Assembly: GCA_029254375.1 (NCBI GenBank) | Contig: JAQWXR010000017.1 | Coordinates: 1-42,259 of the forward strand | DNA from: Schleiferiaceae bacterium | Lineage (GTDB): Bacteria > Bacteroidota > Bacteroidia > Flavobacteriales > Schleiferiaceae | Length of the DNA: 42,259 nt | Reading direction: 5' to 3' | In this document: piece by piece, positions 8,317 to 16,728 of the stretch | Layout of the letters: each line of letters opens with the position of its first letter | Position numbering within the stretch: the first letter of the stretch is position 1 | The notes under the pieces: generated by a model | The model's input: only the letters and a program-made list of their open reading frames with translations | What the model was told of the DNA's origin: nothing | Database searches by the model: none | Made by a program: the position numbers and the translations under genes

Positions 8317-9201
8317 ATGGCACGAATGGCTATTTTCGGCAAACGTATCCCCGATGAGGTCCAAACTTTTGTCGAGCGCACAATTGATTCCTTGATTCAA
8401 GAAGGTTGCGAATTGATCATGTACCGAGGATTTCAACACCGGATCAACGAACAGTGGTCGGTTGGCTGGGAATTTCCCGAGTTTAAAAATGCCGCTGAGT
8501 TACACGCCTCTAAGCCAGATTTCCTATTGGTCATTGGGGGAGATGGGACCATATTGGATGCTAGTACTTTGGTAGAGCGCTCAGGCATTCCGATCATCGG
8601 CCTCAATACGGGTCGCCTTGGATTTTTGGCCAATATTACACGGGATGAGGCTCCCATGGCTCTCAAGGCCATTTTGGCCGGTGACTACAGCCTGGATGAG
8701 CGTAATTCCCTTGAAGTTCACACCGCTTCAGGCGACATTATTCAACCCAATTTCGCCCTGAACGAAATTGCCGTTAGCCGCAAAGGCACTACGAGCATGA
8801 TTTCCATTCATGTTTCCCTGAATGGGAAATTCTTGAATACCTATTGGGCGGATGGGCTCTTGATCTCCACTCCGACGGGATCCACCGGCTACAATTTGAG
8901 CTGTGGAGGACCTATTCTACTGCCTGGATCGAATAATTTTATCCTTACCCCAATTGCACCACACAATTTGACGGTACGTCCGCTCGTTATACCTAATGCC
9001 GACACCATTAGCATCAAGGTGGAGGCACGGGAGGGCAATTTCCTGGCGTCATTGGACTCGCGGGTGTTCACTTTGGATTGCGAAACGGAGCTCACCATAC
9101 GGCGGGCCGATTTTCGATTCAAACTCGTTCGAACTGCGTATACCGATTTTGCTTCCACCTTGCGCAATAAACTGCTCTGGGGACTGGATCGCAGGAACTA
9201 A
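8317..9201 (+). CDS. nadK: NAD kinase
   Basis: This 294-residue protein phosphorylates NAD to NADP. It shows the diagnostic GGDGT motif (about residues 74-78, catalytic Asp 76), NTGRLGFLA, the DGLLISTPTGSTGYNLSCGGPI block and TPIAPHNLTVRPLVIP. The ATG at 8317 lies 2 bases after the stop of the CBS gene and gives the usual N-terminus (MARMAIFGKRIPDEV); a longer reading upstream would run through the preceding gene in another frame and is rejected. Confidence 0.97.
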   Translation: MARMAIFGKRIPDEVQTFVERTIDSLIQEGCELIMYRGFQHRINEQWSVGWEFPEFKNAAELHASKPDFLLVIGGDGTILDASTLVERSGIPIIGLNTGRLGFLANITRDEAPMALKAILAGDYSLDERNSLEVHTASGDIIQPNFALNEIAVSRKGTTSMISIHVSLNGKFLNTYWADGLLISTPTGSTGYNLSCGGPILLPGSNNFILTPIAPHNLTVRPLVIPNADTISIKVEAREGNFLASLDSRVFTLDCETELTIRRADFRFKLVRTAYTDFASTLRNKLLWGLDRRN

Positions 9202-9218
9202 GCTCTCTCGGCAAATCG

Positions 9219-9226
9219 TATCTTTG
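9219..9226 (+). promoter_or_regulatory. -7 box before the DUF6089 gene
   Basis: TATCTTTG is a perfect TAnnTTTG match ending 10 bases before the ATG at 9237. No clear TTG occurs at the -33 position. It would supply the uppS-bamA-ompH-murI part of the operon separately from nadK. Confidence 0.45.
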
Positions 9227-9236
9227 CGGGCTAATT

Positions 9237-10061
9237 ATGGGCATATTGCGTCTTCTTCTTTTCATCTTCTTTGTCAGCCTATGTTCGGAGGCCTGGGCGC
9301 AGCGTTCTCAAGAGCTAACATTGAGCTTGGGTGCTACGCACATGATGGCGGATGTGGGGCCGGCCGGAATAAACATGCCTCAGAGCGGTTCATGGGATCT
9401 AGACTATCGCATCCAAGCGCATCCGCATTACGCATTTCATCTTGGTTACAGCGAAGGCAGTCTAGAAGCTAATGATGCCCAAAGCACCTGGATTGAGCGT
9501 CAGCAGAGAAATTTTCACGTTCAAACCCCTTTTCGATCGCTGCAGGCTCGAATGGAAGTCGACTTCTTCCCGCAGCGAATCCCTTCCTTTAGCTTTCAGC
9601 ATAGCCCCTATCTCTTTGCGGGCATGGGGCTAATGACCTTTGAGCCACGCGGCTACTACCAAGGTGAATGGATTGCTTTGCAGCCATTAGGCACCGAGGG
9701 ACAGGGCACTTCCGTAAACCCAGAGGCTCGTTATGCTACGCGCGCTCGAACCCTGCCTTTTGGCCTAGGGTGGCGTGCCCAAGTCAATGCTATGTGGGTC
9801 GTCACTATGGAAGCTACGTGGACTCAAACCACGAGCGATTACCTCGATGATGTCCACGGCCGCTATGCCGATGTCTCCGTCATTCAAGAAAATTACGGCG
9901 ACGCCGCAGCCTACTTTGCAGATCCCTCAGGGCTCAATCTTCCGGCCGGTATGGCGCGCGGAGATGCGCAAACACGCGATGCTTATTTTATCTTGCGAGT
10001 AGGCATGGGCTTACACTTAGAAGCCTTTATGGAAAAATGTTCAAGCTTTCTACACCGATGA
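9237..10061 (+). CDS. DUF6089-like outer-membrane beta-barrel protein
   Basis: A 274-residue exported protein with a signal peptide (GILRLLLFIFFVSLCSEAWAQ). The mature part starts ELTLSLGATHMMADVGPAGI and continues with alternating aromatic and polar residues (DYRIQAHPHYAFHLGYSEGSLE, PYLFAGMGLMTFEPRGYY, LPFGLGWRAQVNAMWVVTMEATWTQTTSDYLDDVHG). That pattern is typical of the small beta-barrels annotated DUF6089 that sit next to uppS and bamA in Flavobacteriia. Its function is unknown; the position suggests a link with envelope or outer-membrane protein assembly. The last codons overlap the uppS start (ATGA). Confidence 0.75.
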   Translation: MGILRLLLFIFFVSLCSEAWAQRSQELTLSLGATHMMADVGPAGINMPQSGSWDLDYRIQAHPHYAFHLGYSEGSLEANDAQSTWIERQQRNFHVQTPFRSLQARMEVDFFPQRIPSFSFQHSPYLFAGMGLMTFEPRGYYQGEWIALQPLGTEGQGTSVNPEARYATRARTLPFGLGWRAQVNAMWVVTMEATWTQTTSDYLDDVHGRYADVSVIQENYGDAAAYFADPSGLNLPAGMARGDAQTRDAYFILRVGMGLHLEAFMEKCSSFLHR

Positions 10062-10786
10062 GTCTACCCACCCATATCGCCATTATTATGGACGGCAATG
10101 GCCGTTGGGCAAAGACTCAAGGCTTTCGCACTCGCGTGCGTGGGCACGAAGTAGGGGTCGAAGCGCTGCGCCGCACTGCTCAGTCATGCGCAGAATTAGG
10201 CATCCGCTATCTCACCGTGTATGCCTTCTCAGAAGAGAATTGGTCCCGCCCAAAAACCGAGGTAAATGCCCTTATGCGAATCCTTGTGAGCAGCTTAAGC
10301 AAAGAGTTGCCCACCTTGATGAAGAATGGCATTCAATTGCAAGCCATCGGCAAATTGGACCAGCTTCCTAAGACTGCCCAGAAGGAGCTCAACGAAGTAA
10401 AGTCGGCCACCGCCGGCAATTCTGACCTGGTGCTCACCCTGGCATTGAGCTATGGTAGCCGACAAGAAATGCTCAGCGCCACCCAAACGTTGGCACGGGA
10501 AGTCGCTGAAGGAACGCGCAGCATTGAGAGCATCGACGAGGCTTCTTTTTCGAACGCCCTTTATACCAAGGGCATGCCCGATCCCGACCTCGTCATCCGC
10601 ACAAGTGGGGAACATCGCATCTCAAATTACCTCCTTTGGCAAATTAGTTATGCCGAATTGATCTTCATGCCCGTACTTTGGCCTGATTTTTCCAGAGAAC
10701 ACCTAGAAATAGCCCTCGCCCAATATGCCTCTCGCGAGCGGCGTATGGGCAAAACTAGTGAGCAACTTAACGAGCCAAGCACCTGA
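10058..10786 (+). CDS. uppS: Undecaprenyl diphosphate synthase (isoprenyl transferase)
   Basis: A cis-prenyltransferase that builds undecaprenyl diphosphate, the lipid carrier for peptidoglycan and polysaccharides. The motif HIAIIMDGNGRWA carries the catalytic Asp, followed by RVRGHEVGVEALRRT, YAFSEENWSRP and the C-terminal PDPDLVIRTSGEHRISNYLLWQISYAELIF. The ATG at 10058 overlaps the DUF6089 stop codon (ATGA) and gives a standard 242-residue protein; an upstream ATG at 10037 would add 7 residues and deeper overlap. The stop overlaps the bamA start (TGATGA). Confidence 0.96.
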   Translation: MSLPTHIAIIMDGNGRWAKTQGFRTRVRGHEVGVEALRRTAQSCAELGIRYLTVYAFSEENWSRPKTEVNALMRILVSSLSKELPTLMKNGIQLQAIGKLDQLPKTAQKELNEVKSATAGNSDLVLTLALSYGSRQEMLSATQTLAREVAEGTRSIESIDEASFSNALYTKGMPDPDLVIRTSGEHRISNYLLWQISYAELIFMPVLWPDFSREHLEIALAQYASRERRMGKTSEQLNEPST

Positions 10787-13260
10787 TGAAACGACGATTA
10801 CAGCGCCTGAGCACGGTTATTTTACTGGTACTAGCCTCTTTAACGACCTACGCCCAAATTCAACTGGGGCAAGCCATCGACATTAGCCCTGAAGTTGATT
10901 ATGAAATTGGTGGAATCACCGTTTCAGGCGCCGACCAACTTGACCCGACCATGGTGGGCCTACTTTCGGGCCTCAATGTGGGCGACAAGGTGCAATTTCC
11001 TTCCGAGCGCGTTGGCCAAGCGATTCGCAACCTATGGAATCAAGAGCTTTTTTCTGATGTTCAACTTTTTGTGGTTCAAAAGGTGAACCGCACGATCTAT
11101 TTGGAGTTTCGCTTAACCACCCTCCCAAAGCTGAGCAAGTATTACTTCACTGGCATTAAAAAGGGGAAGCAAGATGCATTGCGTGAGCTTTTGGCATTGA
11201 GTCGCGGCATGGTCGTATCTGAGAACCTAAAGATTACTGCCAAAAATTCCATCCTGAAGCACTTTAAAGAAAAAGGCTTTCCCGATGCGACGGCTGTGAT
11301 ATCGACCGAATCCGATAGCGTCTTGTTGGATGCCGTAGTGCTGCGCATTGATGTAGTTCCCGGACCACGTCTTCGCATTGACGACATCGAATTTTTTGGG
11401 AATAGTGCCCTCAGCTCCGCCAAACTACGTCGCATCATGGACGACACCCACCGCTACCGCTGGTGGAACATATTTACCACCTCAAAACTTTTGAAAGAGA
11501 AGTTAGAGGCAGACAAAGCCCTCTTGGTCGAAGCCTACAATGAAGCTGGCTACCGCGACATGCGTATCATCAAAGATTCCATCTACCGCACGGAAGACAT
11601 GCTCAAGGTGGAAATTACCATCGAAGAAGGTCACCCATATTACTTCCGCAGCATTAGTTTCTATGGAAACTCCAAGTATACCACGGAAGTGTTGGAGTCC
11701 ATATTAAGGATTCGGGCGGGAGATCGCTATGATGCCAAGGCCTTGAATACCCGAATTAATGGGGACCCCAACAGCAATGATATCTCATCGCTCTACCTGA
11801 ACAACGGCTACCTCTTTGCCAACGTGATTCCGGTAGAGGTTAAAGTTGAAAACGACTCGATCGACATGGAGATTCGCATTCGCGAAGGGCGTCAAGCTAC
11901 CGTTCGTAAAGTCATCGTCAATGGCAATGAGCGCACGAATGATCATGTCGTCTACCGCGAGATTCGAACTCGCCCAGGAGATTTGTTCTCCAAAGCAGAT
12001 ATCATGCGTACGGTTCGTGAATTAGGCCAGTTGGGCTACTTTGATCCCCGTCAAATCACCCCAGTCCCCATCCCTGATCCGGTAACGGGTACTGTGGATT
12101 TAGAATACAGTGTAGTCGAACAATCTACGAGTCAACTGGAACTCCAGGGCGGCTGGGGGGCCTATACGGTTGTGGGAACTTTGGGATTAAACTTTAACAA
12201 TTTCTCCTCTCGAAATCTGTTCAACAAGAAGGCATGGCAGCCACTCCCAGCGGGAGACGGACAGTCCATCACCATTCGAGCTCAAACGAATGGCACCTAC
12301 TATAGCTCCTACAACTTTAGTTTCACAGAGCCCTGGTGGGGAGGCAAAAAGCCCAACTCCGTGACTTTCTCGGCCTACCATAATACAATGAACTACAACG
12401 GTCGCACAGATAGTACGGCGCAAAAAATTGCCATCACGGGAGTCACTCTTGGTCAAGGTCAACGCCTAAAGTGGCCTGACGATTATTTCACCTTGTACCA
12501 CGCTTTGGAGTATCGTCGATTTGACATTAACAATTATCCATTTGTAGGGGGCAATTTCACCACGGGAATCGCTAATTCTGTGGCCTATACTTTGTCCCTT
12601 CGCCGAGACAACCGAGATCTACCCATCTTCCCAACCCGTGGATCGAGTATTTCATTTACCATGGAAGCTACCCCTCCGGTATCCCTCTTGGACGGTCGCG
12701 ACTACACAAAATTGAGCACGGAAGAGAAATTCAATTTCATCGAATACCACAAGTGGAAATTCTCTGGCGATTACTACGCTCAAATCATGAAGAATTTTGT
12801 GGTCCGTTCCTACTCGGAATTTGGCTTCTTGGGTTCCTACAACAAGGCCTACGGCTTACCTCCTTTTGAGCGCTATTACCTTGGAGGGGATGGACTCCAG
12901 AACTTCGTATTGGACGGCCGTGAGATCATTGGTCTTCGTGGCTACACCAATTACAGCTTGACTCCAGAAGGGGGTGGAGCTTTGTACAACAAGTTTACCA
13001 CGGAACTGCGCTACTTACTTTCGCCCAACCCTAATGCCCAGATTTTTGTACTCGCCTTTGCTGAAGCCGGAAACAACTATGACAATTTCGCAGATTATCG
13101 CCCCTTTGAACTCAAGCGTTCTTCCGGCGTAGGATTGCGCATTTTCATGCCCATGTTTGGACTTCTTGGGGTCGATTTGGCCTATGGCTTTGATAATTTG
13201 CCTGGCCAAAATGGAGCCTCCGGTTGGCAGACACACTTTGTATTGGGCCAACAGTTCTAA
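10786..13260 (+). CDS. bamA: Outer-membrane protein assembly factor BamA
   Basis: An 824-residue Omp85 protein. After a signal peptide (RRLQRLSTVILLVLASLTTYAQ) there is a periplasmic part of successive POTRA domains (about residues 40-460; for example GITVSGADQLDPTMVGLLSGLNVGDKV, IDDIEFFGNSALSSAKLRRIM, YFRSISFYGNSKYTTEVLESILRIRAGD, VRKVIVNGNERTNDHVVYREIRTRPGDLFSKADI). The C-terminal 16-strand barrel follows, with a final FVLGQQF ending in the aromatic residue expected of outer-membrane barrels. BamA inserts barrels into the outer membrane. The loop motif YLGGDGLQNF...IGLRGY contains the conserved (V/I)RGF-like element as LRGY. It is directly followed by two OmpH genes. Confidence 0.97.
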   Translation: MKRRLQRLSTVILLVLASLTTYAQIQLGQAIDISPEVDYEIGGITVSGADQLDPTMVGLLSGLNVGDKVQFPSERVGQAIRNLWNQELFSDVQLFVVQKVNRTIYLEFRLTTLPKLSKYYFTGIKKGKQDALRELLALSRGMVVSENLKITAKNSILKHFKEKGFPDATAVISTESDSVLLDAVVLRIDVVPGPRLRIDDIEFFGNSALSSAKLRRIMDDTHRYRWWNIFTTSKLLKEKLEADKALLVEAYNEAGYRDMRIIKDSIYRTEDMLKVEITIEEGHPYYFRSISFYGNSKYTTEVLESILRIRAGDRYDAKALNTRINGDPNSNDISSLYLNNGYLFANVIPVEVKVENDSIDMEIRIREGRQATVRKVIVNGNERTNDHVVYREIRTRPGDLFSKADIMRTVRELGQLGYFDPRQITPVPIPDPVTGTVDLEYSVVEQSTSQLELQGGWGAYTVVGTLGLNFNNFSSRNLFNKKAWQPLPAGDGQSITIRAQTNGTYYSSYNFSFTEPWWGGKKPNSVTFSAYHNTMNYNGRTDSTAQKIAITGVTLGQGQRLKWPDDYFTLYHALEYRRFDINNYPFVGGNFTTGIANSVAYTLSLRRDNRDLPIFPTRGSSISFTMEATPPVSLLDGRDYTKLSTEEKFNFIEYHKWKFSGDYYAQIMKNFVVRSYSEFGFLGSYNKAYGLPPFERYYLGGDGLQNFVLDGREIIGLRGYTNYSLTPEGGGALYNKFTTELRYLLSPNPNAQIFVLAFAEAGNNYDNFADYRPFELKRSSGVGLRIFMPMFGLLGVDLAYGFDNLPGQNGASGWQTHFVLGQQF

Positions 13261-13263
13261 GCG

Positions 13264-13770
13264 ATGCGTAGAATCTACCTTATCCTTGCGCTGCTGAGCA
13301 TGACCTTTACCGGGATGGCTCAACGATTAGGCTATGTAGATACGCAAGCTATCCTCAATGCGATTCCAGAATACAAGCAGGCTCAGGCCGAAGTCGAACG
13401 TCTATCCAAACGCTGGGAAGGCGAAGTGGCCAGTCTCTTTGAAGATGCCTCTGCCTTGCAAGCCCAGCTCGATGCGGAATCTGTGTTGCTGACTCCAGAA
13501 ATGATTGCAGAACGTCACTCCAGCATTGAGAATACGCGCGATACTGCCCGTGCACGGCAAATGCGCTACTTCAGTCCCAATGGAGAACTCTTCATCAAGA
13601 GAGAGGAATTAGTCGCCCCTGTGCAGGCCCTAGTGGCAGGCGCCATCAAGGAAGTGGCACGAAAAAAGAAGCTAGATTTTGTTTTTGATAAAGGCTCGTC
13701 TGTGAGTGTGGTGTACGCCAACGAGTCCAATGATATTACCCCTGACGTACTCCAACAACTTGGCTATTGA
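13264..13770 (+). CDS. OmpH/Skp family periplasmic chaperone (first copy)
   Basis: A 168-residue exported protein with signal peptide (RRIYLILALLSMTFTGMAQ), then RLGYVDTQAILNAIPEYKQAQAEVERLSKRWEGEV, the classic OmpH/Skp start, and a long helical, Gln/Glu/Ala-rich middle expected to form the tentacle coiled coils. The end KKLDFVFDKGSSVSVVYANESNDITPDVLQQLGY matches family C-termini. Skp proteins hold unfolded outer-membrane proteins on the way to BamA, and the gene begins 3 bases after bamA. Confidence 0.93.
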   Translation: MRRIYLILALLSMTFTGMAQRLGYVDTQAILNAIPEYKQAQAEVERLSKRWEGEVASLFEDASALQAQLDAESVLLTPEMIAERHSSIENTRDTARARQMRYFSPNGELFIKREELVAPVQALVAGAIKEVARKKKLDFVFDKGSSVSVVYANESNDITPDVLQQLGY

Positions 13771-13776
13771 AATCAC

Positions 13777-13784
13777 TATTTTTG
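13777..13784 (+). promoter_or_regulatory. Possible internal -7 box before the second ompH
   Basis: TATTTTTG matches TAnnTTTG and ends 6 bases before the ATG at 13791, in the 20-base gap between the two ompH genes. No -33 TTG at the right distance, so support is moderate. Confidence 0.35.
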
Positions 13785-13790
13785 AACCCT

Positions 13791-14297
13791 ATGAAAAACG
13801 CACTGAAAGTACTCGCCCTGGTCGCTATGACCGCCGCTCCGGCCCTCGGCCAATCCCTCGTTGGACACATCAATGTGGACAGTCTCTTGGTTGAAATGCC
13901 TGACTACAAGAAAGTCATGGAAGGCCTGCAATTGGAGCAAGCCAAATTTGAAAACGAAGCGAAGGAAATGAATGCTGAATTAGAAAAAGGCGCCCAAACG
14001 CTTCAAGCCAACGCTGGCACATGGACAGACCTACGTCAACGCCAAGAGCAGCAGCGCTTGCAGGAGATGTACAACAACATCCAACAGTACATGCAAAGCG
14101 CTCAGCAAGAATTGCAAAACATGGAGATCACTTTGATCACTCCGGTATTGGAGAAATTGCAAAACGCCATTGACGAAGTGGCTGCCGAAAAAAGTATAGC
14201 CTATGTATTGGACGCATCGCAGAGCAAAGGCATGGTGATCTATTCCAAAGGCGGCATGAACCTCATGTCCTCTGTCAAGGCAAAATTGAACATGTAA
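13791..14297 (+). CDS. OmpH/Skp family periplasmic chaperone (second copy)
   Basis: Another 168-residue OmpH/Skp protein. Signal peptide (NALKVLALVAMTAAPALGQ), then SLVGHINVDSLLVEMPDYKKVMEGLQLEQAKFENEAKEMNAEL, a long Gln-rich helical region (RQRQEQQRLQEMYNNIQQYMQSAQQEL) and the conserved C-terminal VAAEKSIAYVLDASQSKGMVIYSKGG. The ATG at 13791 is preferred to an in-frame TTG at 13767 because the latter lies within the end of the previous gene and puts extra residues before the signal peptide. Divergence from the first copy is large, so the pair is an old duplication, common in Flavobacteriia. Confidence 0.92.
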   Translation: MKNALKVLALVAMTAAPALGQSLVGHINVDSLLVEMPDYKKVMEGLQLEQAKFENEAKEMNAELEKGAQTLQANAGTWTDLRQRQEQQRLQEMYNNIQQYMQSAQQELQNMEITLITPVLEKLQNAIDEVAAEKSIAYVLDASQSKGMVIYSKGGMNLMSSVKAKLNM

Positions 14298-15100
14298 TGA
14301 AGCCTTCAGATGGCCCCATTGGGCTGTTTGATTCTGGTGTTGGTGGTTTGACGGTCGCCCGAGCTTTGGCTCGCAAGTTGCCCAATGAACGCCTACTCTA
14401 TTTTGGGGACACGGCGCACTTACCCTACGGAGAGAAGTCTCCGGAAGCTATTCGCTCTTATGCCCTAGGCATTTCAAAGCATTTGAAGGACCAAGGCGCC
14501 AAAGCCATTGTCGTAGCCTGTAATTCGGCTTCTGCGGTGGCTTTGGAAGTTCTTAAGGAGGAACTTAACATCCCGGTTTATAATGTAATTGACCCGGTCG
14601 TATACTACCTCCAGCGGAAGCATGCCAAGAATATTGGAATTTGGGGTACCCGCGCAACAGTGGCTTCAGGCATTTATCCCCGAAAACTTGCCATCGTCCT
14701 CCCAAACGCAGATGTTCAACCCTTAGCGACGCCCTTGCTCGTCCCGGTCATTGAGGAAAATTTGCTCAGCGGTGCGGTGACCGACGCAGTGGTGTCTCTC
14801 TACCTGAACGATGTGCGTATGAGGAACGTGGAACATTTGGTTTTGGCTTGTACCCACTACCCCTTGATTTCCTCCCAAATCGCCAAACAACTTCAGAAGA
14901 AAGTCAACCTCCTGCGCATTCCCACTATTGTAGCTAACAGCATCGCCAAGCAGCTCGAAGAGGCTCAGCTCCTGCGCAGCACTCCCGCTACACAAGCACA
15001 CCATTTTGCCGTCAGCGACTACACGGACAGCTTTGCAAAAGTGTCTCGAATCTTTTTTGGCAAAGGCATCAACCTAGTCGAAGAAAATATCTGGAGTTAG
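14297..15100 (+). CDS. murI: Glutamate racemase
   Basis: This 267-residue enzyme makes D-glutamate for peptidoglycan. It has the FDSGVGGLTV motif near the start, the first catalytic Cys in VVACNSASA (about residue 75), the second in LACTHYPLI (about 185), and the PYGEKSPE loop. The start overlaps the preceding stop by one base (TAATG), so it is the last gene of the envelope operon. It is followed by a short GC-rich hairpin and a repeat-containing convergent junction. Confidence 0.96.
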   Translation: MKPSDGPIGLFDSGVGGLTVARALARKLPNERLLYFGDTAHLPYGEKSPEAIRSYALGISKHLKDQGAKAIVVACNSASAVALEVLKEELNIPVYNVIDPVVYYLQRKHAKNIGIWGTRATVASGIYPRKLAIVLPNADVQPLATPLLVPVIEENLLSGAVTDAVVSLYLNDVRMRNVEHLVLACTHYPLISSQIAKQLQKKVNLLRIPTIVANSIAKQLEEAQLLRSTPATQAHHFAVSDYTDSFAKVSRIFFGKGINLVEENIWS

Positions 15101-15104
15101 GTTC

Positions 15105-15120
15105 GCGGGTAAGGTCCCGC
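15105..15120 (+). terminator. Weak hairpin after murI
   Basis: GCGGG and CCCGC form a 5-bp stem with a 6-base loop just after the murI stop. There is no strong T-run behind it, so it may be only a partial terminator. Confidence 0.3.
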
Positions 15121-15227
15121 CTGCTTTAGTGTTCGAAGGTTTGGCTATGGGTTGGACAAAATTCGAATGTCTGTGCGCTGCGCTTCGTGTGCACTTTGAT
15201 GGGTACAGGGCTTGCACTCCCCAAGGC

Positions 15228-15267
15228 TTCAACGCTTCAACCTTTAAACGCTTCAACCCTTAACGCT
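15228..15267 (-). repeat. 8-bp tandem repeat array at the 3' end of crtD-like gene
   Basis: On the minus strand the array reads as about five octamers of the GGGTTGAA family (variants GCGTTTAA, AGGTTGAA, GCGTTGAA). It starts inside the last codons of the desaturase gene: the GGT TGA that encodes the final Gly and stop is part of a GGGTTGAA unit. The rest of the junction (15121-15227) holds no gene. Confidence 0.75.
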
Positions 15268-16728
15268 TTGCCCCACGATTTTGGCACTGAGCAAGCACAG
15301 GGGGATTCCCCCACCGGGATGGGCTGAGCCCCCGCAGAAATAAAGATTTTTCAAAGGACCATGATTGGGATGTCGCAAGAAGGCAGACATGGCAGAATTG
15401 CTACTTGAGCCGTACAAAGCTCCTCGATCACTGCTTGTGCGCGACTCAATGCGCCGCGGGTCCAAGTAGTCCTCTTCCACGATATGTTCGGACGCATCTA
15501 CATCCAGTACACGTTGAATCTTGGACAGTATGGCAGCCCGAGCCTGCGTCCGTAATGCATCCCAATCCTGACCATTATCTGAAGGGGCATTGATCATGAC
15601 GAACCAGTTTTCCCCGCGTGAAGGGGCATCATTCGGTACATCTTTGGACGTAATATTGATGTAGACGGTTGGGTCATCTAGAAGCGTTTTAGAGGTGAAA
15701 AGCGCCTCAAACTCCTCTTCATAGCGCTCACTAAATAGAATATTGTGAAGGTTGAGCTCCGGGAACTGTCTATCCATCCCCCAGTAAAAAATGAAGGCCG
15801 ATGAGGAGCGCTCTGCGCGCAAGGTGGCTTCTGGTGCCGCAAGCCCTGGAAGAAGCCTTCGATAGGTTGGAGTCACGTCCATATTGCTCACGATAAGATC
15901 TGCTGAGAGCACTATTCCAGACTGAAGTTCAATTCCAGAGGCGCTCTTTCCTTCATAATGGATTCGCTGGACTGGCTCTGATAAATGAATTTTTACCCCC
16001 TGACGTTTAGCCAAGGCCATGAGACTATGAGTGATGTCCACCATACCGCGCTTAGGCAAAAAGGTCCCTACACCAAATTCCAAGTGCGGTATCATACATA
16101 GGGTACCCGGAGCCTTGTAGGGGCTGGAACCGTTAAACGTGGCATAGCGATTAAACAGTTGGACCATGTGCTTGGATTGAAAGCGACGGCGGTGGATGCG
16201 ATCCATCGTCTGCGTCAATCCCAAGGAGGGAAGAGCTGCCAAGGTCCTAAAAATAGCGGGGCGCAGGTAGGTTCGAAGACGGTGCAGAGAACGTTCTAAG
16301 AAAAAGCCGGAGGTCGCTTCGTACTGCTTTTTGGCAAGAGCCAAATGAGCTAAGGTATTTTGTACCGGCTCGCCCAACGAGACTTGCGCCGCTTCGGCGA
16401 AGGCACGAGGGTCACTATGAGCAATCAGGCGCTTGCCATCTTCCCAGAAATATCGGCAGGACTCCTCTTTTTGTAGGTAAGGAAAGTGTTCAACGGGATC
16501 TTCTCCACAAAGCAGAAACAAATCCTCCATATGTTGAGGAAGAGTAAAGAGGCTCGGACCCGCATCAAAGCGATAGGCCCCTAATCGGAACTCACTCAGT
16601 TTGCCGCCAGGATAGGCATTGGCCTCGTGGATATGGACTTCATAGCCCTTTTGGGCCAGGCGTATAGATACTGCCAACCCAGCAACGCCGGATCCGATTA
16701 TTCGGGCTAGGGGTTTTGACTGTTCCAT
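15253..16728 (-). CDS. crtD: Carotenoid desaturase, CrtI/CrtD family (probably CrtD-type)
   Basis: A 491-residue FAD-dependent desaturase. The N-terminus has the dinucleotide-binding fold IIGSGVAGLAVSIRLAQKGYEVHIHEAN and the C-terminus the family motif NLYFCGGSAHPGGGIPLCLLSAKIV. The central segments LVSNMDVTPTYRRLLPG (LIVSNMDVTPTYRRLLPG), AFIFYWGMDRQFPELNLHNILFS and PTVYINITSKDVPNDAP agree best with the flavobacterial group annotated 1-hydroxycarotenoid 3,4-desaturase (CrtD), but phytoene desaturase CrtI is related and cannot be excluded. No other carotenoid genes are in the window. It overlaps murQ by 22 bases. Its last codons merge with a tandem repeat array. Confidence 0.8.
   Translation of the reverse strand: MEQSKPLARIIGSGVAGLAVSIRLAQKGYEVHIHEANAYPGGKLSEFRLGAYRFDAGPSLFTLPQHMEDLFLLCGEDPVEHFPYLQKEESCRYFWEDGKRLIAHSDPRAFAEAAQVSLGEPVQNTLAHLALAKKQYEATSGFFLERSLHRLRTYLRPAIFRTLAALPSLGLTQTMDRIHRRRFQSKHMVQLFNRYATFNGSSPYKAPGTLCMIPHLEFGVGTFLPKRGMVDITHSLMALAKRQGVKIHLSEPVQRIHYEGKSASGIELQSGIVLSADLIVSNMDVTPTYRRLLPGLAAPEATLRAERSSSAFIFYWGMDRQFPELNLHNILFSERYEEEFEALFTSKTLLDDPTVYINITSKDVPNDAPSRGENWFVMINAPSDNGQDWDALRTQARAAILSKIQRVLDVDASEHIVEEDYLDPRRIESRTSSDRGALYGSSSNSAMSAFLRHPNHGPLKNLYFCGGSAHPGGGIPLCLLSAKIVGQSVKG

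Noticed and set aside
13264-14297. Recent tandem duplication of ompH
   Set aside because: The two proteins share fold and length but little identity, so this is an old pair typical of the group.
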